Of a DNA stretch of 64,000 bases, positions 1 to 9,500 are shown in pieces. Positions within the stretch are counted from its first letter, which is position 1. Every line of letters begins with the position of its first letter. The translations under genes and the position numbers were made by a program. Location of the stretch: assembly GCA_029265355.1 (NCBI GenBank), contig JAJUJL010000019.1, positions 16,070 through 80,069 of the forward strand, written 5' to 3'. The DNA is from Chloroflexota bacterium. GTDB lineage: Bacteria > Chloroflexota > Anaerolineae > Anaerolineales > UBA4823. The notes beneath the pieces are model-generated. The model made no database searches. It had not been told where the DNA came from and saw only the letters and a program-made list of their open reading frames with translations.

Positions 1-1
1 C

Positions 2-535
2 ATCGCCCTGATCTCCACCGTGCGCAGCTACGCGGTCGATCTCAGTCATTTCTTGTTCGGGGACGTGTTGGGCGTCTCCAACCAGGCGCTGTGGAAGATC
101 GGCGTTTTTGGCGCTGTGGTGCTGTTGATCGTTGCCGCGTTCTATAAAGAATTCCTGACCTATTCTTTTGATCCGGTGCTGGCGATCACGCTGCGCATGC
201 CGGTGGGACTGCTCAACAACCTGCTGTTGGTGCTGTTGGCGGTAACCGTCGCCGTTTCGCTGCAGACCGTGGGTGTGGCGCTGATGGTCGCCATGCTGGT
301 CACTCCAGCAGCCACAGCCTACCTGCTCACTTACCGCCTCCCGATGATGATGGCGCTGGCAGCGGTTTTCGCTGCACTCTCCGGGGTAATCGGGTTGTAT
401 CTCTCGTACTACACCAGCATCGCTTCCGGCGCGGCCATTGTGCTGGTGGCAACTGGCTTCTTCCTGTTGGCATTTTTGTTTGCACCTGGCCGGGGGATTC
501 TATGGAAGCAGGACAGGCGTTTGCAGCATTCATGA
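2..535 (+). CDS. Metal-ion ABC transporter permease, ABC-3 (ZnuB/MntB) family, 3' part
   Basis: This is the C-terminal 177 residues of a gene that begins before the window. It is an integral inner-membrane permease for divalent metal import (zinc, manganese or iron-chelate type). The visible part has at least five hydrophobic segments, including a long Val/Leu-rich one near residues 68-95 and a last one near 140-165. The Thr-Pro-Ala segment after the Met-Val-Ala-Met-Leu stretch is typical of the ABC-3 family, and the tail is short and basic. The reading frame is open from base 2. The metal cannot be told from this fragment. It ends about 100 bases before the tetR gene and is not obviously co-transcribed with it, because a separate promoter lies between them. 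Confidence 0.85.
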   Translation: MALISTVRSYAVDLSHFLFGDVLGVSNQALWKIGVFGAVVLLIVAAFYKEFLTYSFDPVLAITLRMPVGLLNNLLLVLLAVTVAVSLQTVGVALMVAMLVTPAATAYLLTYRLPMMMALAAVFAALSGVIGLYLSYYTSIASGAAIVLVATGFFLLAFLFAPGRGILWKQDRRLQHS

Positions 536-563
536 ATCTCATTGTAAAATCGCCCACCCTCTA

Positions 564-592
564 TTGACAAGAATGACTTACGGGTATATAGT
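564..592 (+). promoter_or_regulatory. Sigma-70-type promoter for the tetR gene
   Basis: A perfect -35 hexamer TTGACA (564-569) is followed after 17 bases by TATAGT (587-592). Transcription would start near 599, immediately before the palindrome at 601-629 and 41 bases before the tetR ATG. The overlap of promoter and operator suggests autorepression. Confidence 0.7.
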
Positions 593-600
593 TATTGGGT

Positions 601-629
601 TTTAATAAACCGGCAGTCGGTTTATTAAA
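601..629. promoter_or_regulatory. TetR-type operator palindrome
   Basis: The 12-base arms TTTAATAAACCG (601-612) and CGGTTTATTAAA (618-629) are exact reverse complements around a 5-base centre. The dyad sits between the -10 box and the ribosome-binding site of the TetR-family gene. Position and symmetry fit a binding site for that regulator; the binding itself is inferred. Confidence 0.7.
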
Positions 630-639
630 CCGGAGTACT

Positions 640-1338
640 ATGCCCCGATTTGTAAATGAAGCCGAGCAAGCCGCCCGGCGCAACCAGATCATTGATATCG
701 CTCAGCAGCTTGTCTATACCAAGGGCTATGAGCAAATGACCATCCAGGATATCCTGGATGCTCTGCAAATTTCCAAGGGCGCCTTCTACCATTACTTCGG
801 CTCAAAACAGGAACTGCTCGAAGCCCTGGTCGAACGCCTGGTAGAGCAGGCCAGCCAGCTCCAGGACCCAATCCTGCAAGCTCCCAATTTAAATGCCCTG
901 GAGAAGCTCAAGCAGTATTTCAACACCATCGGGCGCTGGAAAACTGAGCACAAGGCATACCTGCTCAAGCTATTGCGAGTTTGGTACAACGACGAAAACG
1001 CCCTGGTGCGCCAAAAATTGCACGCTGCGTCGCTGCAGCGTTTTGCGCCGGTGCTCACCCAGATCATTCGCCAGGGGATGCAGGAGGGCGTGCTGGCTCC
1101 CCATTACCCTGAGCAAGCTGGCGATGTGGTGTTGGCGCTGATGCTCACCCTGGGAGAGATGCTGGCCTGGTCGTTGATCACCGATCCGCCGGATGCCAAT
1201 GCTCTGCCGCGCCTGGCAGACAGCGTGGCGGCTTACCAGGACGCTATTGAGCGCATCCTGGGGGCTCCCCCAGGCAGCGTGCACCTGTTCGATCCCGCTA
1301 TCTTGCGGGAGTGGATGATCGAAAAAGAACCGGATTAG
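640..1338 (+). CDS. TetR/AcrR-family transcriptional regulator
   Basis: A 232-residue DNA-binding repressor. The N-terminal helix-turn-helix is clear: an ARRNQIIDIAQQL start, then MTIQDILDALQISKG and AFYHYFGSKQELLEAL (roughly residues 8-55). The C-terminal ligand domain is all-helical, and no ligand can be named. I chose the ATG at 640 because GGAG lies 4 bases upstream; a start at 595 would translate through the operator palindrome. A strong promoter and a 29-bp dyad lie directly upstream, so autorepression is likely. The exporter genes follow 76 bases downstream on the same strand, so it probably controls them too. No terminator is evident in that gap. Confidence 0.9.
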   Translation: MPRFVNEAEQAARRNQIIDIAQQLVYTKGYEQMTIQDILDALQISKGAFYHYFGSKQELLEALVERLVEQASQLQDPILQAPNLNALEKLKQYFNTIGRWKTEHKAYLLKLLRVWYNDENALVRQKLHAASLQRFAPVLTQIIRQGMQEGVLAPHYPEQAGDVVLALMLTLGEMLAWSLITDPPDANALPRLADSVAAYQDAIERILGAPPGSVHLFDPAILREWMIEKEPD

Positions 1339-1414
1339 CGCCATCGCTACGCACCGGATGCGCCGTCCCTAATCCGGGTTGTCGTAGAATGCAACGAGGA
1401 AAGGAATGCAAACC

Positions 1415-2644
1415 ATGAAATTATATCTTCGCCTCGCCTGGCGAAACATCTGGCGCCAACGTCGCCGAACGATCATCATCGTTTCAGCTATCGCACTCGG
1501 TTTGTCGATGATGATGCTCTACGATGGGTTGATTGTTGGATTCAACCAGGCGATATATGGCAACGCCATCAAAGTGCTGGGCGGCAACATCCAGGTGCGC
1601 GCCGAAGGTTACCGAGAAGTTGCCAACCAGTATCCTCTGCTGCCGTTGGCGGACGACCAGGCAGTGGTGAGAACCGCCCTGGCAGACTCCAGGGTGTTGG
1701 CTGCCACGCGGCGCATCATCACCGGTGGCTTGATCAGCAACCGGGAAGGCGCCTTTGCGGTGAGCATCACCGCCATCGAGCCAGAAGCAGAACAATCGGT
1801 AAACCTGGCGGCGCAAAATGTGGTCGCTGGGAATTACCTGACTTCCAATGACCGAGATGTGATCTTAATCGGCAAGGGCCTGGCCATCGCCATGGATGTG
1901 CAGGTGGGAGATCGCGTTACGCTGGTCGGCCGCGACGTGCACGACCAGATGCAACGTCGTACGATGACCATCGGCGGCATCTTCGATCTGGGCATGGTCG
2001 AGATCGAGAAACTGACCGTGTACATATCCCTGGGCGAAGCTCAGCAAGTCTACGGACTCGACGGGAAGAGCACCGAGGTAGCCATCGTGCTTAAGCAGCT
2101 CGGACAGGAAGCGCCGGTGGTTACCAGTCTCAAATCCAGCCTGCCAGGCTATGACATTGCCTCCTGGGAAGAGAATTTCCCCGAGCTGCAATCAGCCATC
2201 GGCACCAAAGGCGGCGTGATGAACGTTTTCAGCGTGGTGATCATGGTGATCGCGGGGCTGGGCATTCTCAACATGCTGCTGATGGCCGTCTATGAGCGCA
2301 CGCGCGAGATCGGCATCCTCGGCGCGCTGGGATTGCGCCCAGGGCAGATCTCGCTGCTTTTCATCCTGGAAGGCTCGCTGATCGGGCTGGTGGGTGTGGC
2401 GGCGGGCATTGTCCTGGGGTTGTTGATCAATGGCATTCTGATGCGGGTGGGTATCGATTACACCCAGTTTTCGAGCATGACCACCTACATGGCGCTGATC
2501 ACCGACCGGGTATATCCCGGCTGGGGCGTCGATAAACTGCTGCAGCGAGCAGCCACCGTGGCAATCATCTCCATGCTGGCAGCGCTGATCCCGGCGCGCG
2601 AAGCTTCACAGCACGAACCCGCCGAAGCGCTGCACTACGTGTGA
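1415..2644 (+). CDS. FtsX/MacB-like ABC transporter permease (first)
   Basis: A 409-residue membrane permease of the MacB/LolC type. It has one N-terminal TM segment after a basic start (LAWRNIWRQRRR), a large extracytoplasmic MacB_PCD-like domain (about residues 40-260), and three C-terminal TM segments. The FtsX signature [14 protein letters not shown] appears between TM2 and TM3. The ATG at 1415 is preferred over the one at 1406 because GAGGAAAGG (1396-1404) is correctly spaced for 1415 and touches 1406. It is first in a run of four genes (permease, permease, ATPase, HlyD-like protein) with gaps of 11, 10 and 1 bases. The complex would move a substrate, possibly a lipophilic compound or lipoprotein, across the membrane. 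The substrate is unknown. Confidence 0.88.
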   Translation: MKLYLRLAWRNIWRQRRRTIIIVSAIALGLSMMMLYDGLIVGFNQAIYGNAIKVLGGNIQVRAEGYREVANQYPLLPLADDQAVVRTALADSRVLAATRRIITGGLISNREGAFAVSITAIEPEAEQSVNLAAQNVVAGNYLTSNDRDVILIGKGLAIAMDVQVGDRVTLVGRDVHDQMQRRTMTIGGIFDLGMVEIEKLTVYISLGEAQQVYGLDGKSTEVAIVLKQLGQEAPVVTSLKSSLPGYDIASWEENFPELQSAIGTKGGVMNVFSVVIMVIAGLGILNMLLMAVYERTREIGILGALGLRPGQISLLFILEGSLIGLVGVAAGIVLGLLINGILMRVGIDYTQFSSMTTYMALITDRVYPGWGVDKLLQRAATVAIISMLAALIPAREASQHEPAEALHYV

Positions 2645-2655
2645 GGGCTGCAACC

Positions 2656-3873
2656 ATGATACAACTCTTCAAACTGGCATTACGCAACCTGGGACGCAAT
2701 CGGCGGCGCTCGTTTTTCTCAGCGCTGGCGCTGGGCATCGGCCTGGCGCTGCTCATGCTGATGGCCGCGTTTGTCGAAGGCGAAATGGGCAGCGCTATTG
2801 ACCTGGCAATCCGCTTGCAAAGCGGACATTTACAGGTGCGGGCAGCCTCCTATGACGAAACCAAGGGCAGCCTGAAATGGCAAGACCTGATCGAGAATCC
2901 GGAGCAGCTTGCCGCGCAGGTCGCCGCGCTGCCGCAAGTCAGAGTAGCCACGCCGCGCCTGTTTGCCAGCGGTTTTGTCGCCGTGCGCGACAGCTCCACT
3001 GGCGTGCGCGTCTGGGGCATTGACCCGGCCTCGCCAGCCAACGAGCCTTACCGGCAGGGGCTGCTCAGCGGAGAATTCCTGAAGGCCGACGACCGCCAGG
3101 GCATCCTGATCGGCCTGTCTCTGGCAGATCGGTTGAAGTTGAAACCCGGCGATACCCTGACCCTGTCCATCAATACCTCCAGCGGCGATATCGTCGAACA
3201 GCCCTTCACCGTGCGCGGCATATTCACCACCGGCACCGCCAGCTTCGACCGGGTTACCGTCCTGCTTCCCTTGAGCAAAGCGCAGACCATGGCGCAGGCC
3301 GAAAACCACGCCAGCACAATCTTTATCCTGCTGAGCGACAAATCGCAAGCCGATGCAGTTGCTCAAGCCATACAAACCCCCAACTACAAGGTCTTGACCT
3401 GGCTGGAGATGAACGAGTTGATCATGCAGACCGAGGAGATGGCGAGCGGATACATGGTTTTCCTCTACCTGATCGTGCTGGTGATCACGGCAACGGTGAC
3501 GATGAACGCCCTGATCATGGCAGTCTTCGAGCGCACACGCGAGATTGGCATACTGGCAGCTATCGGCATGAAAGGTCGCCGCATCATGGCCATGTTCCTG
3601 GCCGAATCAACCCTGCTGGCAACCGGCGGGATCATCCTGGGTATCCTCTTGGGATTGCTGATTGTGGGCTACTTCACCCGTTACGGTTTTTATATTGGTG
3701 AATTCGGCATCAACACTTTCTACATCGCCAATCGCATTTACACCAAGTTGACTGTGGAAGACACCCTCAACTTGGTCGCCTTATCATTCATCATTACCCT
3801 GCTGGCCGGGGTGTACCCGGCCCTCATGGCCGCCCGCATGGAGCCGGTTGAGGCGTTACGAGGCGGAGAATAA
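2656..3873 (+). CDS. FtsX/MacB-like ABC transporter permease (second)
   Basis: A 405-residue permease, paralogous to the preceding gene and with the same plan: basic start [15 protein letters not shown]1, a periplasmic-type domain (about residues 40-255), then three TM segments with [15 protein letters not shown] between TM2 and TM3. The GTG at 2641 overlaps the previous stop, but the ATG at 2656 gives the N-terminus aligned to the paralogue, so I use it. Two different FtsX-type permeases with one ATPase suggest a heterodimeric LolCDE-like or MacB-like transporter. The gap to the ATPase is 10 bases. Confidence 0.88.
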   Translation: MIQLFKLALRNLGRNRRRSFFSALALGIGLALLMLMAAFVEGEMGSAIDLAIRLQSGHLQVRAASYDETKGSLKWQDLIENPEQLAAQVAALPQVRVATPRLFASGFVAVRDSSTGVRVWGIDPASPANEPYRQGLLSGEFLKADDRQGILIGLSLADRLKLKPGDTLTLSINTSSGDIVEQPFTVRGIFTTGTASFDRVTVLLPLSKAQTMAQAENHASTIFILLSDKSQADAVAQAIQTPNYKVLTWLEMNELIMQTEEMASGYMVFLYLIVLVITATVTMNALIMAVFERTREIGILAAIGMKGRRIMAMFLAESTLLATGGIILGILLGLLIVGYFTRYGFYIGEFGINTFYIANRIYTKLTVEDTLNLVALSFIITLLAGVYPALMAARMEPVEALRGGE

Positions 3874-3883
3874 GGAGCATAAC

Positions 3884-4585
3884 ATGGAAGTCGCAAAAGT
3901 AGAAAACGCCACCCGTGTGTATAAGACGGGCAAAGTAGAGACCCATGCCCTGCGCGGCGTGTCATTGACCATTGAAAACGGTGAATTCACCGCCCTGGTA
4001 GGGCCATCCGGATCGGGCAAGACCACCTTACTGCAGCTCATCGGCTGCCTGGACCAACCCACCAGCGGGAGAGTATTCATCAAAGGCAAAGAAGTCAGCA
4101 AGCTCAATCGCAACCAGCGCGCCGATTTGCGCCGCCGCGAGCTGGGCTTCATCTTCCAGTTTTTCGCCCTGATCCCGACGCTCTCTGCGTATGAGAATGT
4201 CGAGATGCCGCTACTGCTGGCGGGACAAAGCGCCGCCGAGCGCCGCCAACGGGTAATGGAACTGCTCAAGGCCGTTGACCTGACCGAGCGCGCCCACCAC
4301 CGCCCGGATCAACTCAGCGGCGGTGAGCAGCAACGCGTGGCAATCGCTCGCGCCCTGGCCACTAACCCGACCATCATCCTGGCAGACGAGCCCACCGCCA
4401 ACCTGGATACTGCCAATGGCAAGCAGGTAATGGACATCATGACCCGCCTAAACCAGGAGACCGGCGTGACCTTTATCTTCGCCACCCACGACCCGCGTGT
4501 CATCCAATACGCCCGGCGCGTCATCACCCTGCGAGATGGGATGGTGGCGGAAAACGGCGCCCAGCAGCCTCACACAGGAGACTGA
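3884..4585 (+). CDS. ABC transporter ATP-binding protein, LolD/MacB type
   Basis: A 233-residue cytoplasmic ATPase that powers the two upstream permeases. Motifs in order are Walker [10 protein letters not shown], a Q-loop with [16 protein letters not shown], the signature [15 protein letters not shown], Walker [12 protein letters not shown] and the switch His in FATHD. These match the MacB/LolD subgroup, which pairs with FtsX-type permeases. AAGGAG precedes the ATG at 3884 with good spacing. One base separates its stop from the start of the membrane-fusion protein, so the genes are almost certainly translated from one mRNA. Confidence 0.93.
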   Translation: MEVAKVENATRVYKTGKVETHALRGVSLTIENGEFTALVGPSGSGKTTLLQLIGCLDQPTSGRVFIKGKEVSKLNRNQRADLRRRELGFIFQFFALIPTLSAYENVEMPLLLAGQSAAERRQRVMELLKAVDLTERAHHRPDQLSGGEQQRVAIARALATNPTIILADEPTANLDTANGKQVMDIMTRLNQETGVTFIFATHDPRVIQYARRVITLRDGMVAENGAQQPHTGD

Positions 4586-4586
4586 G

Positions 4587-5810
4587 ATGAAACTCAAAAT
4601 GCTGTTCGGCCTGGCATTATCTTTAGCGCTCGTCGCTGGGCTAGCAGGCTGTGGAGCGATTGGCGGACGCACCCCAACGCCTTTACCAACCATTGTGCTT
4701 GGTGAACCTGGCTCAAGCGCTGCGCCGGGCTCGCCGATCAGCGCGCCGGTAGGTGTGATTGCTTCTGGTGTGGTAGCGCCTGGGCAGCAGGCGCGGCTGG
4801 CATTTACCCTGGCAGGGAAGGTCGAATCGGTGCCCGTCGCCGTCGGCGAGCAGGTGGATACCGGGCAGGTGCTGGCGCGGCTGGCAGGCGCAGAAGAGCT
4901 GCAGGCGGCCCTCTCAGCCGCTGAGCTGCAGGTGCTGAACGCCCAACAGGCGCTGCAGAGCCTGAGCGACGATCTGTTCGCTGAGCAAACCGCTGCTCTG
5001 CAAGCGCTGAACACAGCGCGCGAGGCCGTGCGCAGCGCCCAGCAGAAATTGGATGGGTTGGGCGTCTCGTCTGAGCCAATCGATATCCAGGTCGCACGCT
5101 CCAACGTGGCGCTGGCGAAGGACGCCCTGGACAAAGCCACCAAAGATTTCAAACCCTACGAAAACAAACCCGAGGACAACCTGCAACGGGCAGCGCTGCT
5201 CAGTAAACTGGCGGAGGCTCAAAAACGCTACGATAACGCCGTCAACCAGCTCAACCGCCTGACGGGTACGATCGTGCCTGAGTTCAACCTGCAGCAGGCG
5301 CGCACTGGGCTGCAGGTCGCCCAGGCGCAGCTCAAGCTGGCAGAAGATCGCTACAACCTGCTTTCCAGCGGCCCCGACCCCGATGCGGTAGCGCTGGCGC
5401 AGGCGCGGCTGAAAAGCGCCCAGGACCAGGCAGATGCCGCCCGGGCGCGGCTCGCCAGCCTGGAAATCCTGGCGCCTTTCGCAGGCACGGTCAGCCAGGT
5501 GTTCGTGCACAGCGGCGAGTGGGCGCTGCCAGGACAGGCGGTGATCGAGATCGTCGACCTGCAAAACATGCTGATAAAAACCACCGATCTGAGCGAGCGC
5601 GATATCTCGCGCATCACTGTGGGGCAGTCAGCTACGGTGTACATCGAGGCGCTGGATGCAACTGTCAGCGGACGCGTGACTCTGATCGCGCCTCTGGCGG
5701 ATACCCTGGGCGGCGACGTGGTATACGAGACCACCCTCGAGCTGCTGGAGCCCGTGCCCGGCCTGCGCGCTGGTATGACCGTGGAGGTGCAGCTCTCCAA
5801 TCAGAAGTAA
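4587..5810 (+). CDS. HlyD/MacA-family membrane-fusion lipoprotein
   Basis: A 407-residue exported adaptor. The N-terminus MKLKMLFGLALSLALVAG runs into the lipobox LAGC, so it should be a lipoprotein. After a Pro/Ser-rich stretch comes a biotinyl-lipoyl half-motif (AFTLAGKVESVPVAVGEQV). Then comes a long Ala/Gln/Leu-rich coiled-coil hairpin (about residues 100-290), the second lipoyl half (ILAPFAGTVSQVFVHSGEW) and a beta-barrel domain. This is the usual order of RND/ABC periplasmic adaptors. In an organism that may have a single membrane, such a protein would extend outward from the membrane and guide export. It closes the TetR-exporter gene set. Confidence 0.88.
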   Translation: MKLKMLFGLALSLALVAGLAGCGAIGGRTPTPLPTIVLGEPGSSAAPGSPISAPVGVIASGVVAPGQQARLAFTLAGKVESVPVAVGEQVDTGQVLARLAGAEELQAALSAAELQVLNAQQALQSLSDDLFAEQTAALQALNTAREAVRSAQQKLDGLGVSSEPIDIQVARSNVALAKDALDKATKDFKPYENKPEDNLQRAALLSKLAEAQKRYDNAVNQLNRLTGTIVPEFNLQQARTGLQVAQAQLKLAEDRYNLLSSGPDPDAVALAQARLKSAQDQADAARARLASLEILAPFAGTVSQVFVHSGEWALPGQAVIEIVDLQNMLIKTTDLSERDISRITVGQSATVYIEALDATVSGRVTLIAPLADTLGGDVVYETTLELLEPVPGLRAGMTVEVQLSNQK

Positions 5811-5928
5811 AGCGGGTTTCACACGGCGCCGCCAGTTCCGTTTCGCAAGCATATCCTGAGACAGCGAGGAAACGACTCACCCAGTAGCTCAAGCGAGATA
5901 CATGGCTTTCCCCTCCTCTCACCAAATC

Positions 5929-5943
5929 GGATATAATATATCC
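5929..5943 (+). promoter_or_regulatory. Putative -10 box inside a short palindrome
   Basis: GGATAT-AAT-ATATCC is a perfect 6-bp dyad that contains the -10-like TATAAT (5932-5937), 23 bases before the next ATG. No good -35 is present at 16-18 bases. AAAGGAGG follows at 5947. It could be a promoter with an overlapping regulator site. Confidence 0.4.
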
Positions 5944-5959
5944 AATAAAGGAGGTCGCC

Positions 5960-6538
5960 ATGCCCGACTCCATCACCGTCGCTGCTTTTGTGATCGGCCT
6001 GGTGTTTCTGATCGCTGCTTTGATTGGCAAAGAACTGAAAATCGCGGCGGTCGAAATGCCGGCCCTCAACAGCACGCAGCGGGTGATCGTTGGTGTATTG
6101 GGCGTCATTTTGGTGATTTTCGGCCTGACCGAGGGCCAGGGATTCGGACGCCAGGCTGATCCGCAGGCTGCGGCAACGACGCCGCCGCTCATTGCATCTG
6201 CTCCAGCAGCAACGCCGACGCAAACCAGTCCAAATGCACAACCAACCCAGACCAGCCTGGAGAGCATCGGAGTCGCCCTCCCTCCAGAGTTTGCCGGCAA
6301 CATCCGCCGCGCCAAAGCCAGCTATGGCTGCGGCATCTTGCTGGGCCTGGCAAGCGACAACGAAGAGCAGCTATCTGTGTGTGGCCTGATGCCAAGCGTA
6401 CCGGATGAATGGATCACCAAGGTCAAGCGTGTCAGTGTGGACTGCGCTACCATCGCCTCCGACCGCATTATTGTGGAGCTGTGGACAGAAGCTAATTACA
6501 GCGGCGAAACCTGGGGCTACACCTTTGACTGCCCATAG
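5960..6538 (+). CDS. Small two-TM membrane protein with extracytoplasmic domain, function unknown
   Basis: A 192-residue protein I cannot assign to a family. Two hydrophobic helices lie at about residues 5-25 and 37-55, followed by an Ala/Thr/Pro/Gln-rich linker (60-97) and a compact C-terminal domain with five Cys (CGILLG, SVCGLMP, SVDCATIA, TFDCP). The last part has WTEANYSGETWGY, which fits the W/Y-x4-Y-x-G signature of beta-gamma-crystallin Greek-key motifs; that assignment is tentative. AAAGGAGG is well placed before the ATG. Its 3' end overlaps or abuts the start of the STAND NTPase gene, so the two are probably translationally coupled and may act together. Confidence 0.7.
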   Translation: MPDSITVAAFVIGLVFLIAALIGKELKIAAVEMPALNSTQRVIVGVLGVILVIFGLTEGQGFGRQADPQAAATTPPLIASAPAATPTQTSPNAQPTQTSLESIGVALPPEFAGNIRRAKASYGCGILLGLASDNEEQLSVCGLMPSVPDEWITKVKRVSVDCATIASDRIIVELWTEANYSGETWGYTFDCP

Positions 6539-9500
6539 TGTCGAACAACCCCGCGATCTGTTTTTCGGAGAACTGATCCAGGCCTACCTGGACGATCCAT
6601 ATTTCCAGCCGCGCCTGTGGCTGAGCAGTCAGATCGAGAGCCTGCTGGCGGAGCCAGATTGCCGCTTCTTGCTACTGCTAGGCGAGCCGGGGGCGGGCAA
6701 GAGCGCCTTCCAAGCCTGGCTGGGCTCTCAACAGCCGGACTGGCTGCGCTATTTCATCCGCCGCGACAGCCAGCACCCCTTGCGCAGCGGGGATGCGCGC
6801 TCCTTTTTGTTTGCCGTGGGGCACCAGCTCGCGGTGCGCCGCCCACAGCTCTTCGATCCCGGGCGGGTGAAGATCGTGGTCGAGCAGCGCATCGACGAGC
6901 AGCGGGTAGGTGGGCAGGCAGTCGGGATTGACATCGCTGAGCTGATCGCCTCGCCCTTCTACCAGACCAGCCTGCAGGTAACCCAGCAGGTAGACATCCA
7001 ATCCGGCGAGCTGGTGGGATTGAGCATCGGGCGCCTGATCCCAGAGCCGCGGTTCATGGAGCTAAACAACCTGCAGTTCCTGGCGCTGCTGAACCCGGCA
7101 GAGCTGCTCTACCAGCTCGACCCACAGCAGCGTTTAGTGGTGCAGATCGATGCCCTGGACGAGCTGCGTTACAGCGCCTCCGAAGGCAGCCTGCTGCACT
7201 GGCTGGCGGATTTGCCCGAGCTGCCGGAAAACCTGCGCTTTGTGCTCACCAGCCGCCCGGATGAGGCCCTGCTGGACGATTTCCGCCGCAGACAGAGCAA
7301 GTGGCTGCGCGAAATCAGCATCGATCCGCAATCTGAAGCTGTGCAGGAAGACCTGCGCGCTTACACCCGCGGGTTTGCCGCCGCGCCTGCCATCCAGGCG
7401 CATCTGCAGGCGGAGCAGGTCGACGCCGCGCTGTTCATCCAGACGGTGGTCGGCAGAGCCGATGGAAATTTTCTATATGTCAACCTGCTGCGTCGGAGCA
7501 TCGAACAAGCGATCAATCAAGACGACCAAGGCGCGCTGCACGGACTGCTGCACGCTGAAGAGATCCCCGAGAGCCTGGAGGGATTGTATGCCCACTTCCT
7601 CACCCGGCTGCGCGCTCAGGTGGGCGAGGCGCGGGTCGAAGTTGAGGGAGAAACGCCGCTGAGTAGCATCTCACAGCCGGCCTGGGAAGCGCTCTACCAG
7701 CCAGTCTTAGGTGTGCTGGCGACTGCCTTCGAGCCGCTCGAGCCAGTCCAAATTCGCCAGTTGGCGCGGCTGCAAGTGGAAGAGCGCTTCTTGCAGTCTG
7801 CCTTGCAGCAGTTGGCGCAGCTCCTCGAATTGCGGGCGGGGCGAGTGAGCCTGTACCACGCCACCCTGGCCGAGTTCCTGACCTCGCCCACCACCCAGCA
7901 GCGCTACCCGGCGCTCTATCTGGAACCCGCCGAATGGCACCGCACGATCGCCAGCGCCTATCGCAAAAGCGCCCCATCCTGGGAGGCAGCAGCCTGGGAG
8001 CAGGTGGACGATTACGGACTGCTGCACCTGCCTCGCCACCTGCACGCCCTGGCGGCGGAAGCCCGCTACCGCGGAGAATACTTCAGCGTGTTCTGCCGGC
8101 CGTTTGTCATGGAAAAGCGCCGACGCTTTGGCTCCTATGCCCCAGTACACCAGGATTTGAGCCTGGGGTTGCAGACCGCTCTGCAAGGCGGACTGGCAGA
8201 GCTGCCAATCCTGGCGCGCCTGATCTTGCTGCGCGCCATTCTAAGCGCCATCACCAGCAGCCTGCCAGAGCAAATCATCGTCGCATTGATGCGCATTGGC
8301 GAAAGTGAACAGGCGCTAGGCGCGGCGGCGCTGATCCAGGCGCCGGAGCGGCGCGCCGAGGCTTATGAAGATATGGCGCGCCTCCTGATCGACCGCGGGC
8401 AGGTCGCAGAGGCCGGGCGCCTGCTGACGTTGGCGGCGGCGGGCTGGCAGCACGTTTTCGACCGTATGGAAGATTCGATGGTGAGCCACGATGACATCGC
8501 CGCCTACCTGGCAAAACCGGCTGCACTCGCCGCCCAGGCCGGCAAACTGATAGAGTACCTGAGGGCATACCAGCAGGCCGGCGGAAGCCTGGATCCCTAC
8601 CTCCTGGCGCTGCTTGCCGACCAATTGGCCCAGGTATCCTCCAGGGAAGGCGCCATCGAGGCAGTTCACCTGGCGCTATCCAGCCTCCCGCATTGGAAGC
8701 TGAAACCGGACACCCACCTGGCAATGCTGGCTTTTGCCGCCCGGGCGTTGGCGCGCGCGGGCGCCTTGGAAGAAGCGGGCAAGCTCGTCCTGCAGGCGCA
8801 GCACGACAATCGCCAGGAAGCAGTGGTTGGCGCCGAATTGTGGCTGGCGCCAGCAATGGCTTTGCTGGGCGACTTTGACCAGGCGCGCCAGGTCACGCTG
8901 GCAAACCTGCAATACCAGGAAAGCCACGAGGCGCTACTGACCCTGGCAGATGCCCTGGCGCGACATGGGCACATCGAACAAGCTCTGACGTTAACTGACC
9001 ACTGCGAAGACGATGAGAAAATAGACGAACTCCTTGAACAGATTGCCCGGGCGCTGGCAGAAAACGGCAAGGACGAGCTGGCGGCAGAGATTGCCGACAG
9101 GATGATCTACGGCGACCGCTACGCAAAAGCCATGCGGGGCCTGAGCAGCATCCAGGCGCGCCTCGGCAGGCTGAGCGCCGCGCTGCGCAGCATCCGCCTG
9201 TTGGACCGCGCCCAACGGAAAGAGCCGCTGCCCTTGACGCTCAGCGAGCAGATTCAGAAAGTGCCGCGCGGGATACGAGCCAATGTGCCAGAACAGCAAG
9301 CCACCCAGCTCAGGCTGATCGCCAGTTTACTACAGCAGCACCAGGAGCAGGCGGCGCAGGTGCTCGCCTCTGCCGAGGTGGAAAGTTTCACCGCCAGCCG
9401 AGACGAACGGCTGCGCACCGCCGCAACTCGCCTGTCTGCCCAGGCGGCCGCCGCTCGCGGCGACCTGGACAGGGCGCTTTCGATATACGAGGCGATGCCT

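Noticed and set aside
6405..6524. Longer start (ATG at 6405) for the STAND NTPase
   Set aside because: The extra 40 residues are Ser/Pro/Cys-rich with no domain pattern and lie wholly within the coding region of the upstream gene in another frame. The TTG at 6525 is more plausible, though not proven.
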